Positions 9,871 to 19,632 of a stretch of 64,000 nucleotides of DNA are shown here, piece by piece. Location: NCBI RefSeq assembly GCF_000735695.2, contig NZ_JASZ02000007.1, positions 1-64,000 on the forward strand, written 5' to 3'. The notes under the pieces are model-generated. The model was given only the letters and a program-made list of their open reading frames with translations, was not told the DNA's origin and did no database searches. Numbering within the stretch: the first letter of the stretch is position 1; every line of letters starts with the position of its first letter. The translations under genes and the position numbers were made by a program. The DNA is from Kaistella haifensis DSM 19056. GTDB taxonomy: Bacteria > Bacteroidota > Bacteroidia > Flavobacteriales > Weeksellaceae.

Positions 9871-11382
9871 ATGAAATTCTTCAATAAATCATCAATTTTT
9901 GTAGCTGCGGCATTTGTACTGCTTGCTACGACAGTATCCTGTGAGAGAGAGTATCTCACGACAGACCCTACAGATTCTGTGAGTTCATCCACCGTTTATT
10001 CTTCTGTAGCAAACATGACTACAGCGATCAACGGTATGCATCGAAATATGCACCGCCGTCAGAATTCAAGTCAGGGTCAGAATGGCGCAACACATATCCT
10101 AATCTATATGGATGTTATGGGGGAGGATCTTATTTTCCCTGCAACTGGACCAGGTTGGTTTGTGAGCACCATACGATGGCTGGATAATGCGAATGCTAAC
10201 TCTGGTAACCTTTTCTATCCGTATGATTTCTTCTATGAGCAAATCAGAATGGCAAACGATCTTATCAATTATGGGCCTGCAGCTGCAGGTGATGCTACCG
10301 AAAGGGAGCGAGTAATGGGTGAGGCTTATGCTTTCCGTGCATATTCTTACTTCATGCTGAATCAGATTTATGCTAAAAGATATGTTCCAGGCAGTACAAA
10401 CACTCAGTTGGGGGTTCCATTAAGGTTAGATGATAGCATGGATCCTATTCCTCGTGCTTCATTGGAAGCTAATTATACGCAAATCAAAGCTGATCTTCAG
10501 CAGGCTATTGTATTACTTAATGGTAAAGCTAGATCCAACAAGTCACACTTTAACGTAAACGTGGTAAAAGGCCTTATGGCAAGAGTTGCGCTGACAACAG
10601 GAGATTATGCAAATGCTGCTACTTACGCAAATGAAGCAAGACAAGGCTTTGCACTAATGAATAACGCTACTTATAAAGCAGGATTTAACAACTATGCTGT
10701 CGGTGAGTGGATGTGGGGCTACAAGCCGATTGCTGCTACCTCCGATTATTTTGGTAATTTCCATGCATATATGTCCAGAAATTATAATTCTTCCCAAATT
10801 CGTCAGGCACCCAAAGTTGTAAACAAACTTCTTTTCAATAGTTTTCCTGCAACGGACGTGAGAACACAAGTAATTGATCCTACAGGAGCCCATACTTCAC
10901 TCAATCTGCCTTCAACTTATCTAAAGGTTGCGTATACCTCACAAAAGTTCCTTTCGGTAAATGCAGAGGGCGCCATTGATGCCAATACCAGTTTAGGTGA
11001 TATACCGTTCATGAGGTCAGCTGAAATGTACCTCATTGAAGCAGAGGCTTTGGCAAGAAACAACCAGGAAGCACAATCAAAAGTGGTGTTCACTCAGTTA
11101 GAGCAAAACAGGAACCCTGCATATGTAACTTCTACAAAAACTGGTCAGGCATATATTGACGAAATTCTTACCAGCAGAAGACTCGAGCTTTGGGGTGAAG
11201 GTTTCAGATTTCTTGACTTAAAGAGACTGAATCTGCCGTTGGACAGAACTAACACGAACTATGCGCCCGTGGTAGTAAATAACCTATTAACTGTTCCCGC
11301 AGCAGACAAACTTTGGACATGGCTCATTCCTCAAGCTGAAATTGATGCTTCCAAAGGACTTGTTGAGCAAAATGAACTTTAG
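9871..11382 (+). CDS. SusD/RagB-type nutrient-binding lipoprotein (first pair)
   Basis: SusD proteins are surface lipoproteins that sit as a lid on the SusC barrel and bind the substrate. The 503-residue protein has a lipoprotein signal ending at Cys25 (VSC, then EREYLTTDPTDS). It shows the TPR-like helical core (MGEAYAFRAYSYFMLNQIYA near residue 150) and the usual C-terminal features, RSAEMYLIEAEALAR and SRRLELWGEGFRFLDLKRL. It is 11 bp after its SusC and is followed by a terminator at 11472. Length and ends look intact. The substrate is unknown. Confidence 0.92.
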   Translation: MKFFNKSSIFVAAAFVLLATTVSCEREYLTTDPTDSVSSSTVYSSVANMTTAINGMHRNMHRRQNSSQGQNGATHILIYMDVMGEDLIFPATGPGWFVSTIRWLDNANANSGNLFYPYDFFYEQIRMANDLINYGPAAAGDATERERVMGEAYAFRAYSYFMLNQIYAKRYVPGSTNTQLGVPLRLDDSMDPIPRASLEANYTQIKADLQQAIVLLNGKARSNKSHFNVNVVKGLMARVALTTGDYANAATYANEARQGFALMNNATYKAGFNNYAVGEWMWGYKPIAATSDYFGNFHAYMSRNYNSSQIRQAPKVVNKLLFNSFPATDVRTQVIDPTGAHTSLNLPSTYLKVAYTSQKFLSVNAEGAIDANTSLGDIPFMRSAEMYLIEAEALARNNQEAQSKVVFTQLEQNRNPAYVTSTKTGQAYIDEILTSRRLELWGEGFRFLDLKRLNLPLDRTNTNYAPVVVNNLLTVPAADKLWTWLIPQAEIDASKGLVEQNEL

Positions 11383-11471
11383 AACCTGTTTTTAGCATAT
11401 AACAAACTATTGCAAGTTCTTAAATTCACGGAAACAAGTTTTGTTAAGTCAAGTTCAATAAGCTTTCATCT

Positions 11472-11501
11472 GATAAAGCCATCCGAAAGGGTGGCTTTAT
11501 C
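11472..11501 (+). terminator. Intrinsic terminator after the first SusC/SusD operon
   Basis: GATAAAGCCATCC pairs with GGGTGGCTTTATC (one G-U pair) around a GAAA tetraloop. A short T-rich stretch follows (ATTTTA). The rest of the 11383-11637 spacer shows no gene. Confidence 0.75.
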
Positions 11502-11637
11502 ATTTTATGACAGGTGAGCACATTAGGTAATTTTCACCAACCTTCCCTGTATGCCTACTACTTCTGAAAATAAAACACCTATTTTTCGCTATTATGTTAA
11601 CAAAAATAAAAATAACTTAAGGATATGGAAATTTTAA

Positions 11638-11669
11638 TTTGTATATGTTAAAATAAATTAACATATTTG
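11638..11669 (+). promoter_or_regulatory. Promoter with the same palindromic operator, second SusC/SusD operon
   Basis: TTTG (11638-11641), 20 nt, CATATTTG (11662-11669). The inverted repeat ATGTTAA-AATAAA-TTAACAT at 11645-11664 is identical to the one at 6884-6903, spacer included. The following 45 bases up to the gene start are also clearly related between the two operons, so the second promoter arose by duplication or both are held under selection by one regulator. Confidence 0.7.
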
Positions 11670-11699
11670 TCCCATTAAATATTAAAATGTGTTAATATA

Positions 11700-14543
11700 A
11701 TTGTAAAATTACGAGTTTTAAGTGTTGGTGTATTGTTCTTTGCTGGGCATACACTCATGGCTCAGAAAGCAAAAAAAGACACGGCTACCAAAACACAGGA
11801 TATTGAAGAGGTGGTAATTTTAGGGTCTTACGGTATTAAAGAATCCCAAGAACAAAAAGTTGGTTCGTATTCTTTAATTTCATCAAAAGTTTTAGAAAAG
11901 CCAAACGCAGTGTCCTTAGATTTAGCGATTGCAGGTCAAGCTTCTGGGGTTGTAATTAACTCTAACAGTGGTCAGCCAGGTTCCAACGCTAGGGTTTTGA
12001 TCAGAGGTATCAGCAGTTTGTCAGGAAATACCCAGCCGCTTTACATCGTAGATGGGGTGCCGGTTCTAACGGGTGATGCTGCAGGTGTTGCAACTACCTC
12101 AAATGCTTTAGCGATGATTAACCCTGCAGATATTGAATCGATTGAGGTTCTAAAAGATGGGGTTACTACGTCACTTTACGGTTCCAGAGGGGCTGCAGGT
12201 GTTATCGTGATTAAAACAAAATCAGGAAAAAAAGGGGGCAAATTTAGTTTAAACTCAGAAATCGGTGCTGGTACAGAAGCGTATGAAAAATATGATTTGC
12301 TTGATGGACCGGGTATGGTGAAATTACTTACCATGGGTTATATGAACCAAGGGCAAAGCGAGGCAGATGCTACCGCTAATGCAATTTCATATTATAACTG
12401 GGATGGTAAAACCAACGATAATTGGCAGGAAGCGACAAGAAATGCATCTCCAATTTTTAGTAGAAACACCATCAACTATTCCGGAGGTACCGAATTTGCC
12501 AATATTTATGCCTCATTAGGTTATACCGATCAGGAAGGGATCAGTAGAGACGCTTCTTATAACAGACTAAATGCCTCATTAAAGGGTACTTGGAAGGTTT
12601 CCGACAGATTGATCGTGCAAATGTCCAACATGTTATCCAGAGCAAATCAAAAAGGACCTTTGGATTATGTATATTTTCAAAACCCAATTTTAGGTTCAAG
12701 ATTTATTAACGGAACTCAGCCGATTTATAATGAAGACGGTTCCTATAACCTAAATTTAATTTCAGGAATAGGTGCTGATTTCAACTTAGTGGGAATTCAG
12801 GATGTTAATAAGAGAAAATCGACATTCACCAAAATTTTGTCGTCATTAGGGGTTGATTACAATTTTGCAAAAAACTTTAGATTCTCTTCAAATATTGGGA
12901 TTGATTATAATTACTATGATGAATTCGAGTGGCAGAATCCAGATTTTGCTGATGGAGTAAATGCTGGAGATGAATTAGGAAATGGAAATGGTATCAAAAC
13001 AGATTACAGTTATTTTACTTGGAACTGGTCAAATTTGGTTCATTATAATGTGAAGTTAGGTCAGAATGAAGATCATGACCTTAATTTATCGGTAGGTGCC
13101 GAAGCAACAAACAAAGTTTCGAAAAACACCTTTGTACTCCGTCAAGGTTATTTATCTGGTCACTGGGATCTTGTAACTTTGGCTAATGCAGCAAATATTG
13201 CTGATGGTTCTTCTGATAATACCGAATGGAACTTAATAGGGTATATCGCTAGAGCTTCCTACGGCTTCAAAAATTACTTTAATATTACCGGATCTTTCAG
13301 ACGAGATGGATTTTCGCATTTCGGGGACAATGTAAAATATGGTAATTTCTGGGCAGCAGGAGCAAATGTGAACATACATAACCTTGGTAATATTGCAGAT
13401 ACTTTCCAGAACTTCCAGGTTCGTGCTAGTTATGGTGAAGTGGGAAATACAGGGGGAGATGATTTTCTCTATAGAAAATACAAACTACTTACTCCAAATT
13501 CTTACTTAGAAGCTTCTGGAAATTCGATTACTCCGGGTAACCCTGATTTAGGATGGGAAACTTCAAAAAAATTAAACGTCGGTATCGATTTAGGTTTTTA
13601 TAAAAATAGATATCGAGTTTCTGTAGATTGGTACAAAAACGATGTTGTGGATCAGTTAACCAGCGATGTTCCAAACCCTGGATCTACTGGATTCCCTAAC
13701 TTATTAGGAAATGCAGTTTCTTCTGTTTCATCAGGAGTTGAGACAAGTTTAAGTGCAGATATCGTTAACAAAGAAAACTTCAAATGGACGGTAACTGGAA
13801 ATTATTCTTATAATGATTCTAAGGTTACAAAATTATTGAGCCCATTTGTCGACAGAACTTTTGCTAAGCGTTTTCTTGTAGATCATAACCCAACCGAATG
13901 GTATTTATATGCTTACGCGGGAGTGGATAAATCTAATGGTGATGCGTTGTGGTACACCAACGAAGCACTCACCGAAACAACGAATGACACTTCAAAAGCG
14001 TTAAGAATGATGACCGGTAAAAATGCTTTACCTACGCATACAGCAGGTTTAACAAATAATTTCAATTATAAAAACCTTTCACTTTCGTTCTTATTCACCT
14101 ATATGGGCGATTACTATGTATATGATTTATGGCAACGCTACTTCAACAATGATGGTCAAGATATCCAAGGTGTTCAGTTCGCAGATGCTTTAAATGGCTG
14201 GACTGTAGATAATCCAAACTCAGACCGTCCGAAATTTTTGCCTGGTAATACCGCAACTCGTCTGCATTCAACAAGATACCTATTTAAAGGTGATCATGTG
14301 AGATTGAAAAGTTTAGAATTAGGGTACAGAATTCCTAAAGACGTTTTGGGAGAATTTGGTCCTAAAGGTATTTATCTATATCTAAGAGGAGTAAATCTTT
14401 GGACTTATGCGTTTGATAAAAACTTGCCATTCGATCCGGAAGCCAACTCCAACACCATGGGTACAATCGGTGGAATGGGTGTGTATGATCAAACACAGCC
14501 AAATATGAAACAATATCTATTTGGAGTTACAATTGATTTTTAA
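11700..14543 (+). CDS. SusC/RagA-type TonB-dependent transporter (second pair), start codon altered
   Basis: This protein of about 948 residues has the SusC layout: TonB-box-like IEEVVILGSYG, a plug with INPADIESIEVLKDGVTTSLYGSRGAAGV, and a barrel ending in FGVTIDF. Alignment of its 5' end with the paralogue at 6935 shows that the expected ATG AAT GTG is here ATA ATT GTA. No ATG or GTG exists in the signal-peptide region. I start it at ATT (11700), a rare but usable start. The conventional alternative, TTG at 11733, would leave only MFFAGHTLMAQ before the mature protein, too short for a signal peptide. The SusD partner begins 17 bp downstream. The carboxypeptidase-like N-domain is absent, as in its paralogue. 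Confidence 0.85.
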   Translation: MVKLRVLSVGVLFFAGHTLMAQKAKKDTATKTQDIEEVVILGSYGIKESQEQKVGSYSLISSKVLEKPNAVSLDLAIAGQASGVVINSNSGQPGSNARVLIRGISSLSGNTQPLYIVDGVPVLTGDAAGVATTSNALAMINPADIESIEVLKDGVTTSLYGSRGAAGVIVIKTKSGKKGGKFSLNSEIGAGTEAYEKYDLLDGPGMVKLLTMGYMNQGQSEADATANAISYYNWDGKTNDNWQEATRNASPIFSRNTINYSGGTEFANIYASLGYTDQEGISRDASYNRLNASLKGTWKVSDRLIVQMSNMLSRANQKGPLDYVYFQNPILGSRFINGTQPIYNEDGSYNLNLISGIGADFNLVGIQDVNKRKSTFTKILSSLGVDYNFAKNFRFSSNIGIDYNYYDEFEWQNPDFADGVNAGDELGNGNGIKTDYSYFTWNWSNLVHYNVKLGQNEDHDLNLSVGAEATNKVSKNTFVLRQGYLSGHWDLVTLANAANIADGSSDNTEWNLIGYIARASYGFKNYFNITGSFRRDGFSHFGDNVKYGNFWAAGANVNIHNLGNIADTFQNFQVRASYGEVGNTGGDDFLYRKYKLLTPNSYLEASGNSITPGNPDLGWETSKKLNVGIDLGFYKNRYRVSVDWYKNDVVDQLTSDVPNPGSTGFPNLLGNAVSSVSSGVETSLSADIVNKENFKWTVTGNYSYNDSKVTKLLSPFVDRTFAKRFLVDHNPTEWYLYAYAGVDKSNGDALWYTNEALTETTNDTSKALRMMTGKNALPTHTAGLTNNFNYKNLSLSFLFTYMGDYYVYDLWQRYFNNDGQDIQGVQFADALNGWTVDNPNSDRPKFLPGNTATRLHSTRYLFKGDHVRLKSLELGYRIPKDVLGEFGPKGIYLYLRGVNLWTYAFDKNLPFDPEANSNTMGTIGGMGVYDQTQPNMKQYLFGVTIDF

Positions 14544-14559
14544 TAAAAAAAATTAAACA

Positions 14560-15987
14560 ATGAAATTTAAAAATATTCTTATAGCAACCGCTTTCACAAC
14601 ACTAGGAGTCGCTTCTTGTACTGATAGTTTCCTTACCGATCTACCACCAAGCTCTATCGTCATTTCTCCAAGCGGTTCACTGAAAACTAAAGCGGATCTT
14701 GAAGTTGCGGTTAATGGTCTTTATGCCACAATGAATTCCGCGTCGGCTCTTGGTGCCAATCATCAAACGTATCAGGAACTTACCGGTGACCTCGCCTTTG
14801 TGGGAATGGTAAATTCCGGAAGATTTACCCAAACAAATGGATGGGGACACATTAGCCCAAGTGATGGCGTAAGTGATGGTCTGTGGAACAGTCTTTATAA
14901 TATCATAGCAAATGCCAATTTCATCTTGGAGTATGAAGGGAAAATTCCTGAAGGTGATACTGGTGGTGCGCCAACAACTGATTTGTTTGCTCATGCGCAT
15001 GCCGTAAGAGCATACTCCTACTTGACTTTGATGCAATATTTTGCACCAAACTTTGGAGATGGCGATCAAAGTCTTGGAGTACCATATCCTACTACTTTCG
15101 ATCTTACACAAAAACTTCCTAGATCTACTGTAAGTGAGGTTTATAACGGGATACTTGCTGATTTGAATTACGCGAACGCGAATCTTAGTCAAGAATATAG
15201 CACCAGTAAAAATAAATTTAATATCGAAGCCGCAAATCTATTGACAGCACGGACATATCTTTATATGAAGAACTATCCGAAAGCAATCGAATTTGCCAAT
15301 AAAACGTTAGCAGGTTCCACTCCTCTGTTAGAAAGATCTAAAGTGGGCTCCTATTTTTTAGGTGATAATGATGTCAACGAAACGTTGTTTCAAATTTATG
15401 AATCTTCAACTGTTAACCTTGGTTCAAATGATGCTTTATCAGGAACATGGTCATCAGCGGGAACTTATAAACAAAACTGGATGAGAAGAAGTTTCTGGGA
15501 AACGTTCCCATCCACTGATATTAGAAGAACTACATGGTACACTTCTAATGCGTATGTGAACAATTTAGGGGATACTCCGAAACCAATTGACGTTAGAAAG
15601 TATACTTCTGCCGCAAAAGACGTGGTGCTTTTCAGAAAAACAGAAGCGGTATTTGTTTTGGCGGAAGCAAACTATTATCAGAATCCTGCTGCTGCTGCTT
15701 CGGGTCTTCAAGCTTGGGTTAAAACCTACAGAGATACTGCATATTTACTTCCTGCAACTTCCGGGCAAGCTTTGCTCGACGAAATCTTAAGACAAAAAGG
15801 ATTTGAATTTTTCTTGGAAGGTCACCGATTGACTGACCTTAAGAGAAATCATAAACCGGTTGATAAAACAGGACAAAACAACAATACTTTTGTCGCTGAA
15901 GCAGACAATTATAAATTTGTTTGGCCAATTCCTATTTCGGAAATGCAAACAAATCCTAATGTGGTCCAAAATCCCGGCTACAACTAA
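14560..15987 (+). CDS. SusD/RagB-type nutrient-binding lipoprotein (second pair)
   Basis: The 475-residue partner of the preceding SusC carries a lipoprotein signal with Cys20 (GVASC, then TDSFLTDLPPSS). The helical SusD core is visible (AHAVRAYSYLTLMQYFAPNFGD near residue 150), as are the C-terminal signatures KTEAVFVLAEANYY and QKGFEFFLEGHRLTDLKR. It ends the operon, with a strong terminator 17 bp later. The pair has no linked hydrolase, so the ligand is unknown. It may act in peptide or small-glycan uptake, but nothing in the sequence decides this. Confidence 0.92.
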   Translation: MKFKNILIATAFTTLGVASCTDSFLTDLPPSSIVISPSGSLKTKADLEVAVNGLYATMNSASALGANHQTYQELTGDLAFVGMVNSGRFTQTNGWGHISPSDGVSDGLWNSLYNIIANANFILEYEGKIPEGDTGGAPTTDLFAHAHAVRAYSYLTLMQYFAPNFGDGDQSLGVPYPTTFDLTQKLPRSTVSEVYNGILADLNYANANLSQEYSTSKNKFNIEAANLLTARTYLYMKNYPKAIEFANKTLAGSTPLLERSKVGSYFLGDNDVNETLFQIYESSTVNLGSNDALSGTWSSAGTYKQNWMRRSFWETFPSTDIRRTTWYTSNAYVNNLGDTPKPIDVRKYTSAAKDVVLFRKTEAVFVLAEANYYQNPAAAASGLQAWVKTYRDTAYLLPATSGQALLDEILRQKGFEFFLEGHRLTDLKRNHKPVDKTGQNNNTFVAEADNYKFVWPIPISEMQTNPNVVQNPGYN

Positions 15988-16003
15988 TCCAAATTAAATA
16001 CTC

Positions 16004-16030
16004 AAAACCCCGCATATCTAGCGGGGTTTT
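16004..16030 (+). terminator. Intrinsic terminator after the second SusC/SusD operon
   Basis: AAAACCCCGC (16004-16013) pairs perfectly with GCGGGGTTTT (16021-16030) around a 7-nt loop, followed by two more T residues. Confidence 0.88.
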
Positions 16031-16048
16031 TTATTTCCCTATATTTCT

Positions 16049-16056
16049 TACATTTG
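16049..16056 (+). promoter_or_regulatory. Likely -7 promoter element for the porin-bshC operon
   Basis: TACATTTG matches TAnnTTTG and lies 18 nt before the porin start, just after the terminator. The -33 position has TTTT rather than TTTG, so support is moderate. Confidence 0.5.
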
Positions 16057-16073
16057 TAGTCCAAAGTTTAACA

Positions 16074-18002
16074 ATGAAATACTTCTTTCTCTGTCTATTA
16101 TTTTGCAACAGTCTGCTTGTTGCGCAAGTCGTCAACAAAACCGATTCCAACAGAGTAAAACCTCAGGATACCCTGGTTATTGATTCCGGACGGAAAGATT
16201 CACTGCAGATCTTTAAGCCTACGATTTACGATTATCAGTATCAAACTCAGTTTTCCGAGAAGAAGATATTTGATACGGTTTTGAGCCACAACAAAACCTA
16301 TATCTTTTCGCAATACAACAACCGCGATAACTTTGGGAAAATACAGTTTGCCAATATCGGTTCAGGTTATCAACCGCTGGTTTATGAGGTAAATCCCGAG
16401 CAAAACTTGTCCTTGCTTCCAACCAATAAATCATTCATAATTCTTGGTGTTAATGACGTTAAGTATTACGATGTAAAAACCCCCACCACGGCTTTCGTAT
16501 ATCATAATTCCGTGAGCAGTGGAGCAGCGCTGCAATCCACTTACACTCAAAACATCGGTAAATATTTCAACTTTGCGGTAGAGTACATGGGTTTAAGGTC
16601 TTTGGGAGTCTATCAGAATAATTTGGCTTCTAACAACAATATCATCTTCTCCGGCCACTACACTTCCAAAAACAATAAGTACGAAGCTTTCGCGCACTAT
16701 CTGCACCAAAATGTAAATAATGAAGAGAATGGCGGTGTTTCCGACATCAGTCTTTTCCTCGATGGAAACAGTAATTTCGATAACCGTCTGAATTTGCCGG
16801 TCAACCTTTCTGGGTCGGATTCCAGATTTTCTTACAGAAGGTATTATTTCAGCCAACAATTCCGGCCTTTTGCATCCGAGAAATTTCCTTTTAAAATTAG
16901 ACATACCTTCTTTCATCAAGCCAATAAATATTACTATAATCAATCTTCAGCGGAAGGATATTATTTCACCGAAGCTGATGAGTTGATTGATTATCCACTT
17001 TCTTCGAAGAAATATTCCAAGAATTTGAGCAATACCGTAAGCATTCTTTTCGACAAAGAACACTTCAAATTAGACGCGGGAGTTCGCCATCAATTGATCA
17101 AATTTGGAATAGGAACCGCTTTGCCGGAATCCTTCAATATTCCCCAAGAAAGATCTGAAAACCGAATTGGCGCAGTAGGTAATTTACAAATTAAACTTTG
17201 GAACAAAGTCGCTCTTAATTCCAATTTGGAGTTTTCCAATGGTAGCGAGTTTGGGAGTTTTCTACGTTCGCGAAACTTACTGAAATTCGAACCGATCGAA
17301 GGGTATTTCGTAAATGCTAAGGTGAATTTCCAAACCGCATCGCCGACCTTTAATTTGCTGATGAATCCATCGATTTACCGCAAATTCAATTATAATTTAG
17401 AAAATCCAAACAATGAATCGATTACCGAAATTGGAGGTGATGTTAACCTAAAATGGTTCAAAAGCAGTGTTTTTGCCAATTATTTCAGAATTGATAGTTT
17501 CACCTATCTCGATGCCGATGCACAACCGCAACAGAGCAGTTCTTCTTTAAATATTTCCCAAATTGGCGGGGAAGCCACCTTCTCTTATGGCAATTTCCAT
17601 TTGAATCCGAAAGTGCTTTTCCAAAGTGCAATTGGGAATAAAGATTTGTTGCCAATGCCTAATTTTATTGGTAGAGCCAACCTTTTTTGGCAATCCAAAG
17701 CATTCAAAAAAGCAGCGGAAATTCAAGCTGGAATCAAGGTGTATTATTTCAGTAAGTTCGCTTCACGGGAATATTTTCCGGTGCTGAACGAATTTATTTT
17801 ACCGAATGCAAATTCCTATTCCATCGGCGGACAACCAATTGCCGATGTCTATTTCAACCTGAAAGTGAAACGGATGTTCTTTTTTATCGAAGCGCAACAT
17901 CTGAACACTACTTTCATGCAGAACAAATCTTTCACCGTGCCAAATTATCCGATTTATGATTTCCGATTGAATCTGGGGATTGTTTGGTATTTATTCAGTT
18001 AA
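16074..18002 (+). CDS. Putative porin (Porin_10-type outer-membrane protein)
   Basis: The 642-residue protein has a signal peptide (MKYFFLCLLFCNSLLVAQ) and is otherwise composed of alternating, aromatic-rich strands. It ends in a strand of the type LNLGIVWYLFS, the usual signature for outer-membrane insertion. The N-terminal segments FKPTIYDYQYQTQFSEKK and GSGYQPLVYEVNPEQNLS are what I recognise from the 'putative porin' family (Porin_10) of Bacteroidetes. Transport specificity is unknown. The bshC gene begins 7 nt after its stop, so the two are probably co-transcribed. No truncation is evident. Confidence 0.82.
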   Translation: MKYFFLCLLFCNSLLVAQVVNKTDSNRVKPQDTLVIDSGRKDSLQIFKPTIYDYQYQTQFSEKKIFDTVLSHNKTYIFSQYNNRDNFGKIQFANIGSGYQPLVYEVNPEQNLSLLPTNKSFIILGVNDVKYYDVKTPTTAFVYHNSVSSGAALQSTYTQNIGKYFNFAVEYMGLRSLGVYQNNLASNNNIIFSGHYTSKNNKYEAFAHYLHQNVNNEENGGVSDISLFLDGNSNFDNRLNLPVNLSGSDSRFSYRRYYFSQQFRPFASEKFPFKIRHTFFHQANKYYYNQSSAEGYYFTEADELIDYPLSSKKYSKNLSNTVSILFDKEHFKLDAGVRHQLIKFGIGTALPESFNIPQERSENRIGAVGNLQIKLWNKVALNSNLEFSNGSEFGSFLRSRNLLKFEPIEGYFVNAKVNFQTASPTFNLLMNPSIYRKFNYNLENPNNESITEIGGDVNLKWFKSSVFANYFRIDSFTYLDADAQPQQSSSSLNISQIGGEATFSYGNFHLNPKVLFQSAIGNKDLLPMPNFIGRANLFWQSKAFKKAAEIQAGIKVYYFSKFASREYFPVLNEFILPNANSYSIGGQPIADVYFNLKVKRMFFFIEAQHLNTTFMQNKSFTVPNYPIYDFRLNLGIVWYLFS

Positions 18003-18009
18003 GACTATT

Positions 18010-19596
18010 TTGAAAAAAATTAAAAATATCCCGTTTATAGAAATTGAAAGCATTCCACAGCTGATCAAGGATTTTCTCACGCAGAAGATCGAAGGTTTCG
18101 AGGAAGATACTTTCAACCTAAAAAATATTGAAAAGCAGTTTCTGCTCAAAAAAGGCAGTTTTTCACAAGAGTCAAGGGCTGTACTTTCAAAAGTTTTGGA
18201 TGAGCAACACGCTTCTTCTAACCTTTCTGAAAAACAAAAACTTCATTTGTCTTATTTAAAGGACGAGAATTCGTTTACGGTGACAACGGGGCATCAGCTG
18301 AACTTATTTTCCGGACCTGTTTTTTTTATCTATAAAATATTGCAAACCATAAAAATGGCCGATTTTCTTAATGAAAAATTCCCGGATCATAAGGCCGTTC
18401 CTGTATTTTGGATGGCAACGGAAGATCATGACTTTGAGGAAATCAATCATTTCAAAACGGAGAATCATTATTATGAAATCAAGGCAAAAGCTGGTGGATC
18501 AGTAGGAAGGATTTTAGTGGAAGACGATTTTTTCATTTCACAATTCGAAGAAGAATTTAAGGATTCGGTCTTCGGCACTGAACTTATTTTGTTGATGAAA
18601 AAGGCTTACCGAAAAGGAAATACCCTTTCTCAAGCAACGAGAATTTTGGTTCAGGAGCTTTTTGCAGAGTATGGTTTAATCATCATTGACGGAGATCATC
18701 CGGAATTGAAAAAAGAAATGACCGACGTTTTCCGAAACGAACTTTTGCATCAAAATCTTTTTGAAACAACCCAAAATACCGTTTCTTTTCTTAGCGAAAA
18801 GTACGGAAAAGTACAGGTGAATCCGCGGGAAATTAATTTATTTTATCTCTCGGAAACCCGCAACAGAATTGAATTCCGTGATGAAAAATACCATGTTGTA
18901 GATACTGAAATTTCGTTTACTAAAGAAGAAATCATTGCTGAATTGGAGCATTATCCTGAGAAATTCAGTCCCAATGCGTTGATGCGGCCGGTTTATCAAG
19001 AAACTATTTTGCCGAATTTGGTATATGTCGGCGGAAATGCCGAAATTATGTATTGGCTGGAGCTGAAAGCGTATTTCGAATCGCTTCAGTTGCCTTTTCC
19101 GGTTTTGGTTCCGAGAAATTCTTTGCTTTTTACAGATGAAAAAACTTTGAAAAAAGCGGAGAAATTAGGACTTTCCTTAGATGATTTTTTTAGGGATTTT
19201 GCGGCGGTTACCAAAAAAAATCTTCTGGAAAAAAACGAAATTCTTTCTCTTCTCAATCAAAGTGAAACAACATTAAACCAGCAGTTTCAGGCCATTTCCG
19301 ATCAAGCGGAAACAACAGATAAAAGTTTCGGTTCTTTGGTAGATGCCGAAAGAACGCGTCAGTTGAAATCTTTTGAAAGAATGAGAAAAAGATTGCTTCG
19401 TGCGGAAAAAATAAAACAACAGGAAAAACTAGAACGACTTGAAAAATTATTTTTGAAGATCCATCCCGGGAAAATATGGCAGGAAAGAGTTTTTAACTTC
19501 TCAGTTTTCTATGCTGACTATGGTAGAGAATGGCTTCAAAATTGTTACCAAGAAATGAACGTGGAAAAGTCGGAATTAATTATTGTTTCCATTTAA
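18010..19596 (+). CDS. bshC: Bacillithiol biosynthesis cysteine-adding enzyme BshC
   Basis: BshC performs the last step of bacillithiol synthesis, joining cysteine to glucosaminyl-malate; bacillithiol is the main low-molecular-weight thiol in many Bacteroidetes. The protein has the family's Rossmann-like core (TVTTGHQLNLFSGPVFFIYKI near residue 95; VFWMATEDHDFEEINHF near 135; LMRPVYQETILPNLVYVGG near 320) and a C-terminal coiled coil (about 400-510). The start is inferred as TTG at 18010 (528 residues, KKIKNIPFIEIES follows), just after the porin stop. A second TTG at 17980 would overlap the porin by 23 nt. No ATG is available near the start. Confidence 0.92.
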   Translation: MKKIKNIPFIEIESIPQLIKDFLTQKIEGFEEDTFNLKNIEKQFLLKKGSFSQESRAVLSKVLDEQHASSNLSEKQKLHLSYLKDENSFTVTTGHQLNLFSGPVFFIYKILQTIKMADFLNEKFPDHKAVPVFWMATEDHDFEEINHFKTENHYYEIKAKAGGSVGRILVEDDFFISQFEEEFKDSVFGTELILLMKKAYRKGNTLSQATRILVQELFAEYGLIIIDGDHPELKKEMTDVFRNELLHQNLFETTQNTVSFLSEKYGKVQVNPREINLFYLSETRNRIEFRDEKYHVVDTEISFTKEEIIAELEHYPEKFSPNALMRPVYQETILPNLVYVGGNAEIMYWLELKAYFESLQLPFPVLVPRNSLLFTDEKTLKKAEKLGLSLDDFFRDFAAVTKKNLLEKNEILSLLNQSETTLNQQFQAISDQAETTDKSFGSLVDAERTRQLKSFERMRKRLLRAEKIKQQEKLERLEKLFLKIHPGKIWQERVFNFSVFYADYGREWLQNCYQEMNVEKSELIIVSI

Positions 19597-19632
19597 TTTT
19601 AAAGCAGTATTTTTGTAAATATTTATCTTAAT

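Noticed and set aside
11733-14543. TTG at 11733 as the true start of the second SusC
   Set aside because: It would leave a signal peptide without its charged n-region; the paralogue shows that the coding region extends to 11697-11700.
17980-18009. Upstream TTG start for bshC
   Set aside because: It would overlap the porin's final strand by 23 nt and add ten residues that merely reflect the porin sequence in another frame.
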